Shown here: positions 7,167 to 15,149 of the stretch, piece after piece
Layout: each line of letters starts with the position of its first letter
Numbering within the stretch: position 1 is the first letter of the stretch
Source of the DNA: Acidobacteriaceae bacterium
GTDB lineage: Bacteria; Acidobacteriota; Terriglobia; Terriglobales; Acidobacteriaceae
Reading direction: 5' to 3'
DNA: 64,000 nt
Assembly (NCBI GenBank): GCA_030041045.1
Contig: JASHOQ010000018.1
Span: 25,327-89,326, forward strand
The notes under the pieces: generated by a model
The model's database searches: none
What the model saw: the letters and a program-made list of their open reading frames with translations, nothing else
What the model was told of the DNA's origin: nothing
Made by a program: the position numbers and the translations under genes

Positions 7167-8549
7167 ATGAGCACGGCAACCATTCCCGCCATTCCCGTGG
7201 ACCCGCAACTGCGCGAGCGCTTCAGCGAGCTTAAGCCGGCGCTCACCGCCCAGGCTGCGGTCATTGAGGCCGACCGCTGCCTCAACTGCTTTGACGCGCC
7301 CTGCACCGCCGCCTGCCCCACGCACATCGATGTACCCGGCTTCATTAAGCGCATCGCCACCGGCAACCTGCGAGGGTCGGCGATCCGCATTCTCGACGCC
7401 AACATTCTGGGCGCAAGCTGCGCCCGCGTCTGCCCGGTCGAAGTTCTCTGCGAGGGCGCTTGCGTCATGCATCGCCAGAATCGCAAGCCCATTCAGATCG
7501 CGCTCCTCCAGCGCCACGCCATGGACGCCTTCGATGCCTCCGGCGAGTTGCCGCCGGCCTTGAATCAGCCCAACGCGCCGGGTGCCCCAGGTCCCGCTTC
7601 TGGGACCTGGGAAGGCACGAAACTGCGCGTCGCCTGCATCGGAGCCGGTCCCGCGTCTCTGGCCTGCGCCGCCGAGCTCAAGCGCCGGGGCGCGCACGCC
7701 ACCGTCCTCGAGCGCCGCGCGCTGCCCGGCGGCCTGAACACCTACGGCGTGGCCGAGTACAAGCTGCGCGCTGCTGAAAGCCTGCGCGAAGCAGACATGA
7801 TCCGCCGTATGGGCGTCGAGTTCCGCTTCGGCGCGGACATCAACTCCGCCGCGGCTCTCTCGGAGCTCGAGTCCGAATTCGAATTCCTTTTTCTCGGCAT
7901 CGGCCTCGGCGCCATGCAGCGGCTCGCCATTCCCGGCGAAGAAAACGCGGGCGTGATGAACGCGCTCGAACTCATCGCCGCTTACAAGACCGGCCACCTG
8001 CGCGAGCTGCACGGCACCGTGGTCGTTGTCGGCGCGGGCAACACCGCCATTGATGCGGCCAACGCCGCGCGCCGTTTGGGCGCGGAAACCGTCTATCTCC
8101 TCTATCGCCGCAGCGAAAGCGACATCGCCGCCTTCGACTTCGAGTACCAGCACTCCAAGCAGGAGGGCGTGCAATTCCTCTGGCGCCGCCAGCCGCTCGC
8201 CGTCCGCTCCGACGCGCACGGCCGCCTGCTCCTCGAAACCATCCAGGTCCGCCAGGTTGATCGCTCGCTCCTGCCCATCCCCGACTCGCATTACACCATC
8301 GCCTGCGATCTGCTCGTTCCTGCCATCGGCCAGTCGCCGCTGGCGCATCTTCTGGAGCAGGTGCGCGGCGTGGCTATCCGCGACGGCCGCATTGAGGCCG
8401 ATCCGCTCACCGGCCGCACCGCCAATCCCCGCTATTTTGCGGCGGGCGACTGCGTCAACGGAGGCCGCGAGGTGGTGGATGCCGTGGCCGGCGGCAAGCG
8501 TGCCGCGCTGGCCATGCTCAACGCTGCGGAGGTTGCCGCTCATGCCTGA
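7167..8549 (+). CDS. preT: Dihydropyrimidine dehydrogenase, NAD(P)H-oxidising subunit PreT
   Basis: FAD- and Fe-S-containing subunit (460 aa) that feeds NAD(P)H electrons to PreA for reduction of uracil or thymine. The N-terminus has the two cysteine sets of the GltD-like fold (CLNCFDAPCTAACP and CARVCPVEVLCEGAC). It is followed by an FAD-binding GAGPASLACAAEL motif near residue 155, a second nucleotide fold VVVGAGNTAIDAA near 287, and the C-terminal AAGDCVNGGREVV. ATG 7167 was taken; the frame can extend to a TTG at 7116 without conserved sequence. It overlaps preA by 8 bp. A short proline/glycine insert (PNAPGAPGPASGTW) precedes the first dinucleotide fold. Confidence 0.92.
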   Translation: MSTATIPAIPVDPQLRERFSELKPALTAQAAVIEADRCLNCFDAPCTAACPTHIDVPGFIKRIATGNLRGSAIRILDANILGASCARVCPVEVLCEGACVMHRQNRKPIQIALLQRHAMDAFDASGELPPALNQPNAPGAPGPASGTWEGTKLRVACIGAGPASLACAAELKRRGAHATVLERRALPGGLNTYGVAEYKLRAAESLREADMIRRMGVEFRFGADINSAAALSELESEFEFLFLGIGLGAMQRLAIPGEENAGVMNALELIAAYKTGHLRELHGTVVVVGAGNTAIDAANAARRLGAETVYLLYRRSESDIAAFDFEYQHSKQEGVQFLWRRQPLAVRSDAHGRLLLETIQVRQVDRSLLPIPDSHYTIACDLLVPAIGQSPLAHLLEQVRGVAIRDGRIEADPLTGRTANPRYFAAGDCVNGGREVVDAVAGGKRAALAMLNAAEVAAHA

Positions 8550-9957
8550 TCTTCGCGTAAGCAATTTTGCCGGCGCCATCCGCTCGCCCAATCCCTTCTG
8601 GCTCGCCTCCGCGCCGCCCACCAACACCGGCGAAATGATCGCGCGCGCCTTCGACGCCGGCTGGGGCGGCGCCGTGTGGAAGACCATCGGCGAACCCGTG
8701 ACCAATGTCAGCTCGCGCTACTCCTCGATCGATTGGCAGGGTGAGCGCATCATGGGCTTCAACAATATCGAGCTCATCAGCGACCGCACCGTCGAAGAGA
8801 ATCTGCGCGAGATGGCCGAGGTGAAGAAGCGCTACCCGCGCCACGCCGTCATTGCCTCGCTCATGGTCGCATCCAACCGCGAAGCCTGGCATGAGATCGT
8901 GGCGCGAGCCGAGGACGCGGGCGCCGACGGCCTGGAGCTCAACTTCGGCTGCCCGCACGGCATGAGCGAGCGCGGCATGGGCTCGGCTGTGGGCCAGGTT
9001 CCGGAATATACCGAGCTCATCACTTCCTGGGTCAAGGAGAAAGCGCGCACGCCGGTGCTGGTGAAGCTCACGCCCAACATCTCCGATATTCGCACCGTGG
9101 CCCGCGCGGCCAAACGCGGCGGCGCCGATGGCCTCTCGGCCATCAACACCATCAACTCCATCACCGGCATTGATCTCGATACCTTTGTCCCGCGCCCCAA
9201 CGTCGACGGCAAAAGCTCTCACGGCGGATATTGCGGCCCCGCGGTGAAGCCCATCGCGCTGAACATGGTGCAGCAGATCATGGCCGACCCCGAAGCCGCG
9301 CTTCCGCTCTCCGGCATCGGCGGCATCGCCGACTGGCGCGATGCGGCGGAGTTTTTCCTTCTCGGCTGCGGTACGGTGCAGGTCTGCACGGCCGTGATGC
9401 ATTACGGTTACCGCATTATTGAAGATCTCGCCGAAGGCCTGGAAAACTGGATGCGCGCCAAGGGCTTCAACTCGCTCGACGACTTCCGCGGCCTCTCCGT
9501 TAGGTGCGTCACCGAGTGGAAGCACCTCAACCTCAACTACAAGATCGTTGCGCGCATCGACGAGCAGAAGTGCATCGGCTGCGATCTTTGCCACATCGCC
9601 TGCTGGGACGGCGCGCATCAGTGCATCCATCTCGACCGCGTCTCCGGCCCCGTGGATGGCCACGTCGAGCTGCACGCGATTCCTGCCGCGAAAGAATCCA
9701 AAAGCCGCGCGTCCCTTTCCTTTACTCCGGTCACGCGCCGCGAACGCGCCGTCGATCCCGCCGAGCACGGCCCTTATCCCACGCCGCTCGCCCGCATTCC
9801 GCGCGTGGATGAGACCGAGTGCGTGGGCTGCAACCTCTGTGCCTGCGTCTGCCCGGTGGATGGCTGCATCACCATGATCCGCGCGGATCAAGGCGTCGCG
9901 CCGGAAACCTGGGACGAGCGGACGAAGGGAGCAGCGTGCGAAGTTCCACGGTCTTAG
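8542..9957 (+). CDS. preA: Dihydropyrimidine dehydrogenase, catalytic subunit PreA
   Basis: FMN- and Fe-S-dependent catalytic subunit (471 aa) that reduces uracil/thymine to the dihydro forms. The dihydroorotate dehydrogenase-like barrel comes first (SPNPFWLASAPPTN at the N-terminus, ELNFGCPHGM, LVKLTPNISD, GIGGIADWRDAAEF). A C-terminal ferredoxin domain follows with CIGCDLCHIAC and CVGCNLCACVCPVDGC. The two Cys motifs are separated by about 72 residues, roughly three times the spacing I recall for E. coli PreA, so the loop between the clusters is enlarged. The start at 8542 overlaps the preT stop, implying translational coupling. Confidence 0.93.
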   Translation: MPDLRVSNFAGAIRSPNPFWLASAPPTNTGEMIARAFDAGWGGAVWKTIGEPVTNVSSRYSSIDWQGERIMGFNNIELISDRTVEENLREMAEVKKRYPRHAVIASLMVASNREAWHEIVARAEDAGADGLELNFGCPHGMSERGMGSAVGQVPEYTELITSWVKEKARTPVLVKLTPNISDIRTVARAAKRGGADGLSAINTINSITGIDLDTFVPRPNVDGKSSHGGYCGPAVKPIALNMVQQIMADPEAALPLSGIGGIADWRDAAEFFLLGCGTVQVCTAVMHYGYRIIEDLAEGLENWMRAKGFNSLDDFRGLSVRCVTEWKHLNLNYKIVARIDEQKCIGCDLCHIACWDGAHQCIHLDRVSGPVDGHVELHAIPAAKESKSRASLSFTPVTRRERAVDPAEHGPYPTPLARIPRVDETECVGCNLCACVCPVDGCITMIRADQGVAPETWDERTKGAACEVPRS

Positions 9958-9984
9958 ATTTTGCGTAAGCCTCCCGTCTCGCTT

Positions 9985-10048
9985 TGTCATCCTGAGCGAC
10001 CGAGCGCACGCTTGGGCGGGCGCGAGGGAGTCGAAGGATCTGCGGTTG
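9985..10048 (+). repeat. Dispersed GTCATCCTGAG...GAAGGATCTGCGGTTG repeat, copy 1
   Basis: TGTCATCCTGAGCG at 9985-9998 and GAAGGATCTGCGGTTG at 10033-10048 are the same two half-sites that flank the GIY-YIG gene at 12.5-13.0 kb. Here an extra GC-rich stretch lies between the halves. The halves are partly complementary (ATCCT/AGGAT), so the element can fold back. Confidence 0.8.
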
Positions 10049-10161
10049 CTTTTCAGGGAATTTTAGGCATACGCACTCCCTAAGTGGAAGGCCAATATGG
10101 TTGAGGAATCGGCCGCACAGTACTCTTTTAAGAACAGCTTCTTATCGCAATGGAGTTTGTC

Positions 10162-11556
10162 ATGCGTACGCTGATTCAGCACGGCACCATCGTCAACGCC
10201 GACTCCACCGTCAAGGCCGATCTGCTCATCGACGGCGCCAAGATCAAGGAGATCCGCGCCAGCATTCCGGCCACCGTCGCCGAAACCGTCGTCGACGCCA
10301 CCGGCCTTCTGCTGCTCCCCGGCGGCATCGACGCGCACACCCATCTCGACATGCCCTTCGGCGGGACGACCTCGGCCGACGATTTCCTCACCGGCACGCG
10401 GGCCGCGGCCATCGGCGGGACGACGACCATCGTCGACTTCGCCATCCAGGCCCGCGGAACCAAAATGCGCACCGCGCTCGACACCTGGTGGAAGAAGGCC
10501 GAGGGCAAGGCCTGCATCGACTACGGCCTGCACATGATTGTCACCGATTTGCCCGACGCCGGCCTCGAAGACATGGACGACCTGGTGTGCGAAGGCGTGG
10601 CGAGCTTCAAACTCTTCATGGCCTATCCCAACGTGCTCATGGTCGATGACGCGACGATTTTCAAAGCGCTCAAGCAGACGGCGAAAAACGGCGCTCTCAT
10701 CTGCATGCACGCGGAGAACGGGTCTGTAATTGATGTAATAGTCCAACAGGCCTTGGCGGAAGGCAAAACCGCGCCCATCTACCACGCGCTTACGCGGCCC
10801 ACCGTGGCCGAGGCCGAGGCCGTGCATCGCGCGATTGCCATGGCCGAGATGGCCGGCGTGCCGGTCTACATTGTGCACCTTTCGAGCGAGGACGCGCTCA
10901 ACCAGGTGCGCGAAGCGCGCGACCGCGGCCTGCCCGCCTTTGCCGAAACCTGCCCGCAGTATCTCCTGCTCTCCATCGAAGACAACATGGAAGGCAGGGG
11001 CTGGGAGGGCGCCAAGTACGTCTTTACGCCGCCGCTGCGCGAGCGCATCAATCTGCCGAAGTTGTGGGACGGCCTGCGCAGCGACAACCTGCAGGTGGTC
11101 TCCACCGATCACTGCCCGTTTTGTTTTGAAGACCAGAAGGCGCTGGGCAAAAACGATTTCACCAAGATTCCCAACGGGGGCCCGGGAATTGAAAACCGCT
11201 TGCAACTTCTGCATCATCACGGCGTGGGGCAGGGGAATTTTTCTCTGAATCGATTTGTCGAGCTCGTGTCCACCGCGCCGGCGCGCATCTTCGGCATGTA
11301 TCCGCAAAAAGGCGTGCTCGCGCCCGGTTCCGACGCCGACATCGTGCTCTGGGACGCGAACGCAGACCACACCATCAGCGCCAAGACGCACCACATGAAA
11401 GTGGACTACTCCATGTTCGAGGGCTTCCGCGTGCGCGGTAACGCGCGCGATGTCTACGCCCGCGGCGAGCTGATTGTCTCCAAGGGTGAGTTTGTCGGCA
11501 AGCCCGGCCGAGGGCAATATCTGCGTCGCGAGGCCCGCGGCGGGGCGTGGAAGTGA
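10162..11556 (+). CDS. hydA: Dihydropyrimidinase (D-hydantoinase family)
   Basis: Zinc amidohydrolase (464 aa) that opens dihydrouracil/dihydrothymine to N-carbamoyl-beta-amino acids. The binuclear metal site is complete: H59 and H61 (GGIDAHTHLDMPFGG), carbamylated K150 (ASFKLFMAYP), H183 (CMHAENG), H239 (VYIVHLSS) and D316 (STDHCPF). I placed the start at ATG 10162 because GGAG lies 6 bp before it; an in-frame ATG at 10150 gives four more residues. It follows preTA after a 204-bp gap holding a dispersed repeat, so it may have its own promoter. With PreTA and the amidohydrolase it completes the three-step reductive pathway. Confidence 0.93.
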   Translation: MRTLIQHGTIVNADSTVKADLLIDGAKIKEIRASIPATVAETVVDATGLLLLPGGIDAHTHLDMPFGGTTSADDFLTGTRAAAIGGTTTIVDFAIQARGTKMRTALDTWWKKAEGKACIDYGLHMIVTDLPDAGLEDMDDLVCEGVASFKLFMAYPNVLMVDDATIFKALKQTAKNGALICMHAENGSVIDVIVQQALAEGKTAPIYHALTRPTVAEAEAVHRAIAMAEMAGVPVYIVHLSSEDALNQVREARDRGLPAFAETCPQYLLLSIEDNMEGRGWEGAKYVFTPPLRERINLPKLWDGLRSDNLQVVSTDHCPFCFEDQKALGKNDFTKIPNGGPGIENRLQLLHHHGVGQGNFSLNRFVELVSTAPARIFGMYPQKGVLAPGSDADIVLWDANADHTISAKTHHMKVDYSMFEGFRVRGNARDVYARGELIVSKGEFVGKPGRGQYLRREARGGAWK

Positions 11557-11564
11557 GGAGGCAG

Positions 11565-11604
11565 CGAGTCAGCAAGCCTGCGAGTTAGCAAGTTAGCGAG
11601 TTAG
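11565..11604. repeat. Octamer tandem repeat (CGAGTTAG/CAAGTTAG)
   Basis: Five consecutive octamers (CGAGTCAG, CAAGCCTG, CGAGTTAG, CAAGTTAG, CGAGTTAG) lie just after the dihydropyrimidinase stop, between converging genes. The alternation of CGAG and CAAG units suggests a 16-bp higher-order period. No function is known to me. Confidence 0.7.
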
Positions 11605-11674
11605 CCTGTTCATGCGGAAATGAGATTCAAAGCAATCCCAGGTTGCAAAAGCGAAACCTAAGGCACCCGGCGGA

Positions 11675-12460
11675 TCATGGCACAATTCCAATCGCGGCCC
11701 GCATGGCCAAAGTCTGCCTGACAAGGTCTGCCTTGACCCACGAGTTGTACTTTTCGAGTGCTTCTTCCAGCTGGACCTCTGTGCAGAACCCGGCCGCTAT
11801 AAGCTGCTGGGCCACGTGCTGAAGCGTACCGCTCCACAAATAGCTTTGCCGTGCAAACTCCGGTTCGTCGCGGTTGACCACCTCGTCCTGCGCCCGGCTG
11901 CTCACGTTAACGAGGCCTGCTGACTGCAACAACTCAGGAAAATGATCCGCCATTTCGTTATCCCAGCCGTTGGCGCGCCTCCATGCGAGGAATGCCTCGT
12001 AGCACACCTTGAACCCCGGCGGAGGTTCGGGTTCCCATTGGTTTTGATTGTGGTTGTAATCGAGAACCACGACCATGCCGCCGCGTTTGGCAGCTCGCTT
12101 CATGTTCTCGATCGCCAAGCCAGGCTCGGCAATCCATTGCAGCGCTCGAGCAGACGTTACAATGTCGAATTGCTCACGAAACGTCAAAGCGGTTGCATCT
12201 CCGCGCTCGAAGCGCAGGTTCTTAATCCCGGCGTGCTCCGTTCGCGCCATCTCGAGAAGTGCCTCGTCCCGATCAACGCCAACCGCATACCCCCCGGGCC
12301 TCACCGCTTCCGCAATGCCGGCGGTAATCGCGCCGGTGCCGCAGCCAACGTCAAGCACAGACAATCCCGCCCGCAAAAGCTCAGCGAGACAGCGGTGACT
12401 TTGTTCGAGAGTTCGCCACCCAAGGATGCGAGGATCGGAGCGGTGCAGCTGAGCGGGCAT
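11675..12460 (-). CDS. Class I SAM-dependent methyltransferase
   Basis: Methyltransferase of the Rossmann class I type, 261 aa from ATG 12460 (the frame extends to 12532). Motif I is VLDVGCGTGAITAGIA, followed by GVDRDE (acidic residue for ribose contact), GDATAL and FDIVTSARALQWI. The start at 12460 is preferred because GGAAAGGA lies just before it and homologous methyltransferases begin near DPRILGWRTLEQSHR. The substrate is unknown; small-molecule methylation fits better than RNA. It is monocistronic and convergent with the dihydropyrimidinase gene. Confidence 0.85.
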   Translation of the reverse strand: MPAQLHRSDPRILGWRTLEQSHRCLAELLRAGLSVLDVGCGTGAITAGIAEAVRPGGYAVGVDRDEALLEMARTEHAGIKNLRFERGDATALTFREQFDIVTSARALQWIAEPGLAIENMKRAAKRGGMVVVLDYNHNQNQWEPEPPPGFKVCYEAFLAWRRANGWDNEMADHFPELLQSAGLVNVSSRAQDEVVNRDEPEFARQSYLWSGTLQHVAQQLIAAGFCTEVQLEEALEKYNSWVKADLVRQTLAMRAAIGIVP

Positions 12461-12548
12461 TTCCTTTCCACAATAGAACAGGAGAGCATGGTGTTTCACT
12501 GATTTTTCGGTTGAGCGCTTCGCGACCTCCATTCCATCTTCCCCGCGC

Positions 12549-12588
12549 TGTCATCCTGAGGAGCGCAGCGACGAAGGATCTGCGGTTG
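12549..12588 (+). repeat. Dispersed repeat, copy 2 (left flank of GIY-YIG gene)
   Basis: TGTCATCCTGAGGAGCGCAG begins at 12549 and the copy ends with GAAGGATCTGCGGTTG 3 bp from the GIY-YIG stop codon. It is inverted relative to the copy at 12969-13004. Confidence 0.85.
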
Positions 12589-12591
12589 CGC

Positions 12592-12939
12592 TTAGGTTTC
12601 CGCGCGGTCGAGTGCCCTACGGTAGTCGGCGGGCTCGTACTCGTACCAGTCGCGGCTCAGATCGGCCCAAACTGGGTTCGCTGCCTCGATGAGCGCGATC
12701 TTCTTTGCGCGCCTCCAGCCCTTCAACTCCTTTTCCCGCGCAATCGCCTTGTTTACTTCCTGATATCGCTCAAACCAGACGAGGCGATCGCAGTTGTAGC
12801 GGGCCGTAAAGCCTTCGTGCTCTTTCCATTTGTGCTCAAAAACACGTTTGCGTAGATCGCCGGTCACCCCGATGTAGAGCGTGTGGCTGCGGCTGGCCAC
12901 AATGTACGTAAAGTAAGAGCCCTCGTGCATGGGCCCCAT
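12592..12939 (-). CDS. Small GIY-YIG endonuclease-domain protein
   Basis: Single-domain GIY-YIG family protein (115 aa). YIV at residues 12-14 and YIG at 22-24 give the family name motif, followed by R30 and R32 (GDLRKRVFEHK), ARYNCDRLVWFE, and a glutamate (AIAREKELKGWRR) expected for metal binding. The gene fills almost exactly the space between two inverted copies of a dispersed repeat, its stop codon 3 bp from one and its start 29 bp from the other. Function in this small-protein branch is not established; a link to the repeat is inferred. Confidence 0.88.
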   Translation of the reverse strand: MGPMHEGSYFTYIVASRSHTLYIGVTGDLRKRVFEHKWKEHEGFTARYNCDRLVWFERYQEVNKAIAREKELKGWRRAKKIALIEAANPVWADLSRDWYEYEPADYRRALDRAET

Positions 12940-12968
12940 CGTACACGATCGGGAATGTGATCGAAGAA

Positions 12969-13004
12969 CAACCGCAGATCCTTCGGCTTCGCCTCAGGAT
13001 GACA
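12969..13004 (-). repeat. Dispersed repeat, copy 3 (right flank of GIY-YIG gene, inverted)
   Basis: CAACCGCAGATCCTTCGGCT at 12969 onward, ending in CTCAGGATGACA at 13004, is the reverse complement of the left copy with a shorter centre. Confidence 0.85.
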
Positions 13005-13094
13005 ATCGCTTTTGCAGGGTTCGGCTGGCCGGTCGCTTATATTCTTCGCCGCGTTCCTATTGGTGTTCCTGTATAACGACTACACGGGACAGCC

Positions 13095-14510
13095 ATGAGC
13101 ACCGTCGACCCATCCTTGTCGAATCGCGACCTGCGCCCCACGCCGCCCGAGCGCCGCACCTGGGGCTTTTATAACTACACCGCGCTGTGGTTCTCCATGT
13201 GCATGGAGATCACCACCTACCAGCTCGCCTCCTCGCTCATCGCCAAGGGCATGGACTGGAAGCAGGCCATCGGCACGGTGCTTTTGGGCAATCTCATCGT
13301 GCTGGTGCCCATGCTGCTCAACGCGCATGCCGGCGCCAAGTACGGCATTCCGTTTCCGGTCTTCATCCGCGCGCCCTTCGGCGTGCGCGGCGCCAATCTC
13401 GCTGCCATTCTGCGCGCCATTGTGGCCTGCGGCTGGTTCGGCATTCAATCCTGGATTGGCGGCACGGCCATCGACGCCATGCTCCAAGTCATCTGGCCCA
13501 AGGCCGCGGGCAACGCGGCCGTCCTGTGGGCGTGCTTCCTCGGCTTCTGGCTTCTGAACATGGCTGTGGTCTGGCGCGGCGTTGACTCCATCCGCCGTCT
13601 GCAGGCCTTTGGCGCGCCCTTCATGTTTGTGATGGCCGCGGCGCTGCTCATCTGGGTGCGCATGAAGGCGGGCAGCTTCGGCACCATGCTATCGACGCCC
13701 AGCCAGTTCCACTCCACGCGCGCGTTCCTGCGCGTCTTCTTCCCCTCGCTCACGGCCATGGTGGGGTACTGGGCCACGCTCGCGCTCAACATTCCGGACT
13801 TCACACGCTACTCCAAATCGCAGAGCGCGCAATCCTGGGGACAAGCCTTCGGTCTTCCCGTGGCCATGGTGCTCTACACCTTCGTCGGCATCTCCGTCAC
13901 GTCGGCGTCGGCGGTGCTCTTCGGCCACGCCATCTGGAACCCCATCGCGCTCATCGGCGCATTCCACGAGCCTGTCGTGGCCTTCATCGCGCTCGTCGCC
14001 ATTCTGGTGGCCACGCTCAACGTGAACATCGGCGCCAACGTGGTCTCGCCCTCGAACGATTTTTCCAATCTCTATCCGCGCCTCATCAGCTTCCGCACCG
14101 GCGGCCTCATCACCGGCTTTCTCGGCCTGGCCATGTGCCCGTGGAAGCTGCTCGCCACGCCCGACGCCTACATCTTCGGCTGGCTGGTGGGTTACTCCGG
14201 GCTGCTCGGCCCCGTGGCCGGCATCATGGTGGCCGACTACTTCCTCATCCGCCACACGGAACTCGACGTGAATTCGCTCTATCACCGCGAGGGCGTCTAT
14301 CACTACAGCAAGGGCGTCAATCCCCGCGCCATGGTCGCGCTCGTCCTCGGCGTGGGCATTGCGCTGATAGGCCTCGCCGTCAAGCCGCTGCATTTCTTGT
14401 ATGACTACGCCTGGTTCGTGGGCTTTTTCTCGGCGGGCGCGATTTATATCGCCCTCATGCGCCTGGCCGCGCCGGCGCAGTTGCCCCAGAGCGCGGAAGA
14501 AGTGGCGTGA
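13095..14510 (+). CDS. NCS1-family nucleobase/hydantoin permease
   Basis: Integral membrane transporter of 471 aa with about twelve hydrophobic helices, of the nucleobase:cation symporter-1 family (uracil, cytosine, allantoin, hydantoin). Family features are the cytoplasmic N-terminus SNRDLRPTPPERRTWGFYNY, GAKYGIPFPVFIRAPFGVRGANL near residues 77-97, and GWFGIQSWIGG near 113-123. It lies next to a complete pyrimidine-degradation gene set, so uracil, thymine or a dihydropyrimidine/hydantoin is the likely cargo; the sequence alone does not decide. Confidence 0.92.
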   Translation: MSTVDPSLSNRDLRPTPPERRTWGFYNYTALWFSMCMEITTYQLASSLIAKGMDWKQAIGTVLLGNLIVLVPMLLNAHAGAKYGIPFPVFIRAPFGVRGANLAAILRAIVACGWFGIQSWIGGTAIDAMLQVIWPKAAGNAAVLWACFLGFWLLNMAVVWRGVDSIRRLQAFGAPFMFVMAAALLIWVRMKAGSFGTMLSTPSQFHSTRAFLRVFFPSLTAMVGYWATLALNIPDFTRYSKSQSAQSWGQAFGLPVAMVLYTFVGISVTSASAVLFGHAIWNPIALIGAFHEPVVAFIALVAILVATLNVNIGANVVSPSNDFSNLYPRLISFRTGGLITGFLGLAMCPWKLLATPDAYIFGWLVGYSGLLGPVAGIMVADYFLIRHTELDVNSLYHREGVYHYSKGVNPRAMVALVLGVGIALIGLAVKPLHFLYDYAWFVGFFSAGAIYIALMRLAAPAQLPQSAEEVA

Positions 14511-14580
14511 AGAGCACGAGCGTTTAAGCGGGGAACCTCTGCTGATTGACACCGTCTTTTCATGGTTCTAAGCTACACGC

Positions 14581-14847
14581 ATGGAGATCGAATTCACCCC
14601 GGAGCAAAAGTCGTACATCGACCTCGCCATGGAACAGGGACGCATTCAGAGCCCTGAAGAAGCCGTCAAAGATGCGCTCTCTTTGTGGGAAGAGCGCGAG
14701 CGAGCGCGACTTGATTTGCTTGCTGAAATCGATGCAGGCGACAGCTCTTTCGAAGGCGGTGAGATAGTTTTCGAATCAGAAGAATCAATCGCGGCGTGGA
14801 TCGAGGGAGTAAAGCAAAGGGGGCGCGCAAAACTCGCGCAAGGCTGA
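14581..14847 (+). CDS. ParD-like antitoxin
   Basis: Acidic 88-aa protein with the ParD/CopG-type N-terminus (MEIEFTPEQKSYIDLAMEQGRIQSPEEAVKDALSL has the usual helix layout) and an acidic, flexible C-terminus expected to wrap the toxin. Its stop codon shares one base with the start of the ParE-like gene (TGATG), the classic antitoxin-first arrangement. Such antitoxins normally repress their own promoter; no operator was resolved. Confidence 0.82.
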   Translation: MEIEFTPEQKSYIDLAMEQGRIQSPEEAVKDALSLWEERERARLDLLAEIDAGDSSFEGGEIVFESEESIAAWIEGVKQRGRAKLAQG

Positions 14848-15149
14848 TGCGCCTCTCTCTATCTCGGCGTGCTCAGCTGGATCTTGATCAAATCTGGACT
14901 TACATTGCCTCAGATCGGGACGCGACCGCGGCTGCTGATCGAGTGGTGGACTCAATTGCGACGGCTCTTTCTCTTCTGAGCCGCAATCCATACCTTGGCA
15001 GGCGCCGCGATTCGGATCTGCGGCCGGGACTACGCAGCCAACCGGTTGGCAATTACATCATCTTTTATCGAGTCAATTCGGGCACAATCAAGATCGTGCG
15101 GATTCCTCATGGCAGTCGTAACATTCGCCTGATTCTCGGCGATAGATAG
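14847..15149 (+). CDS. ParE/RelE-superfamily toxin
   Basis: Basic 100-aa protein of the ParE/RelE fold: LSRRAQLDLDQIWTYIA, a helix pair, LSRNPYLGRRRDSDLRPGLRSQPVGNYIIFYRV and a C-terminal IVRIPHGSRNIRLIL strand. ParE relatives poison DNA gyrase. ATG 14847 overlaps the antitoxin stop by one base; the longer frame upstream is antitoxin sequence. Its stop abuts the stop of the convergent aminotransferase gene with no spacing. Confidence 0.85.
   Translation: MRLSLSRRAQLDLDQIWTYIASDRDATAAADRVVDSIATALSLLSRNPYLGRRRDSDLRPGLRSQPVGNYIIFYRVNSGTIKIVRIPHGSRNIRLILGDR

Noticed and set aside
7014..8705. Long open frame (563 codons) on the minus strand opposite preT
   Set aside because: It is the mirror of a clearly conserved gene; GC-rich codon bias keeps the opposite strand open, and the translation shows no domain.
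8518..9990. 490-codon minus-strand frame opposite preA
   Set aside because: Shadow of preA; no motif and no ribosome binding site.
10063..11517. 484-codon minus-strand frame opposite the dihydropyrimidinase gene
   Set aside because: Shadow of a gene with complete metal-ligand motifs.
14546..14767. 73-codon frame overlapping the ParD-like gene
   Set aside because: Frame-shifted reading; the ParD frame has the expected fold and overlaps ParE properly.
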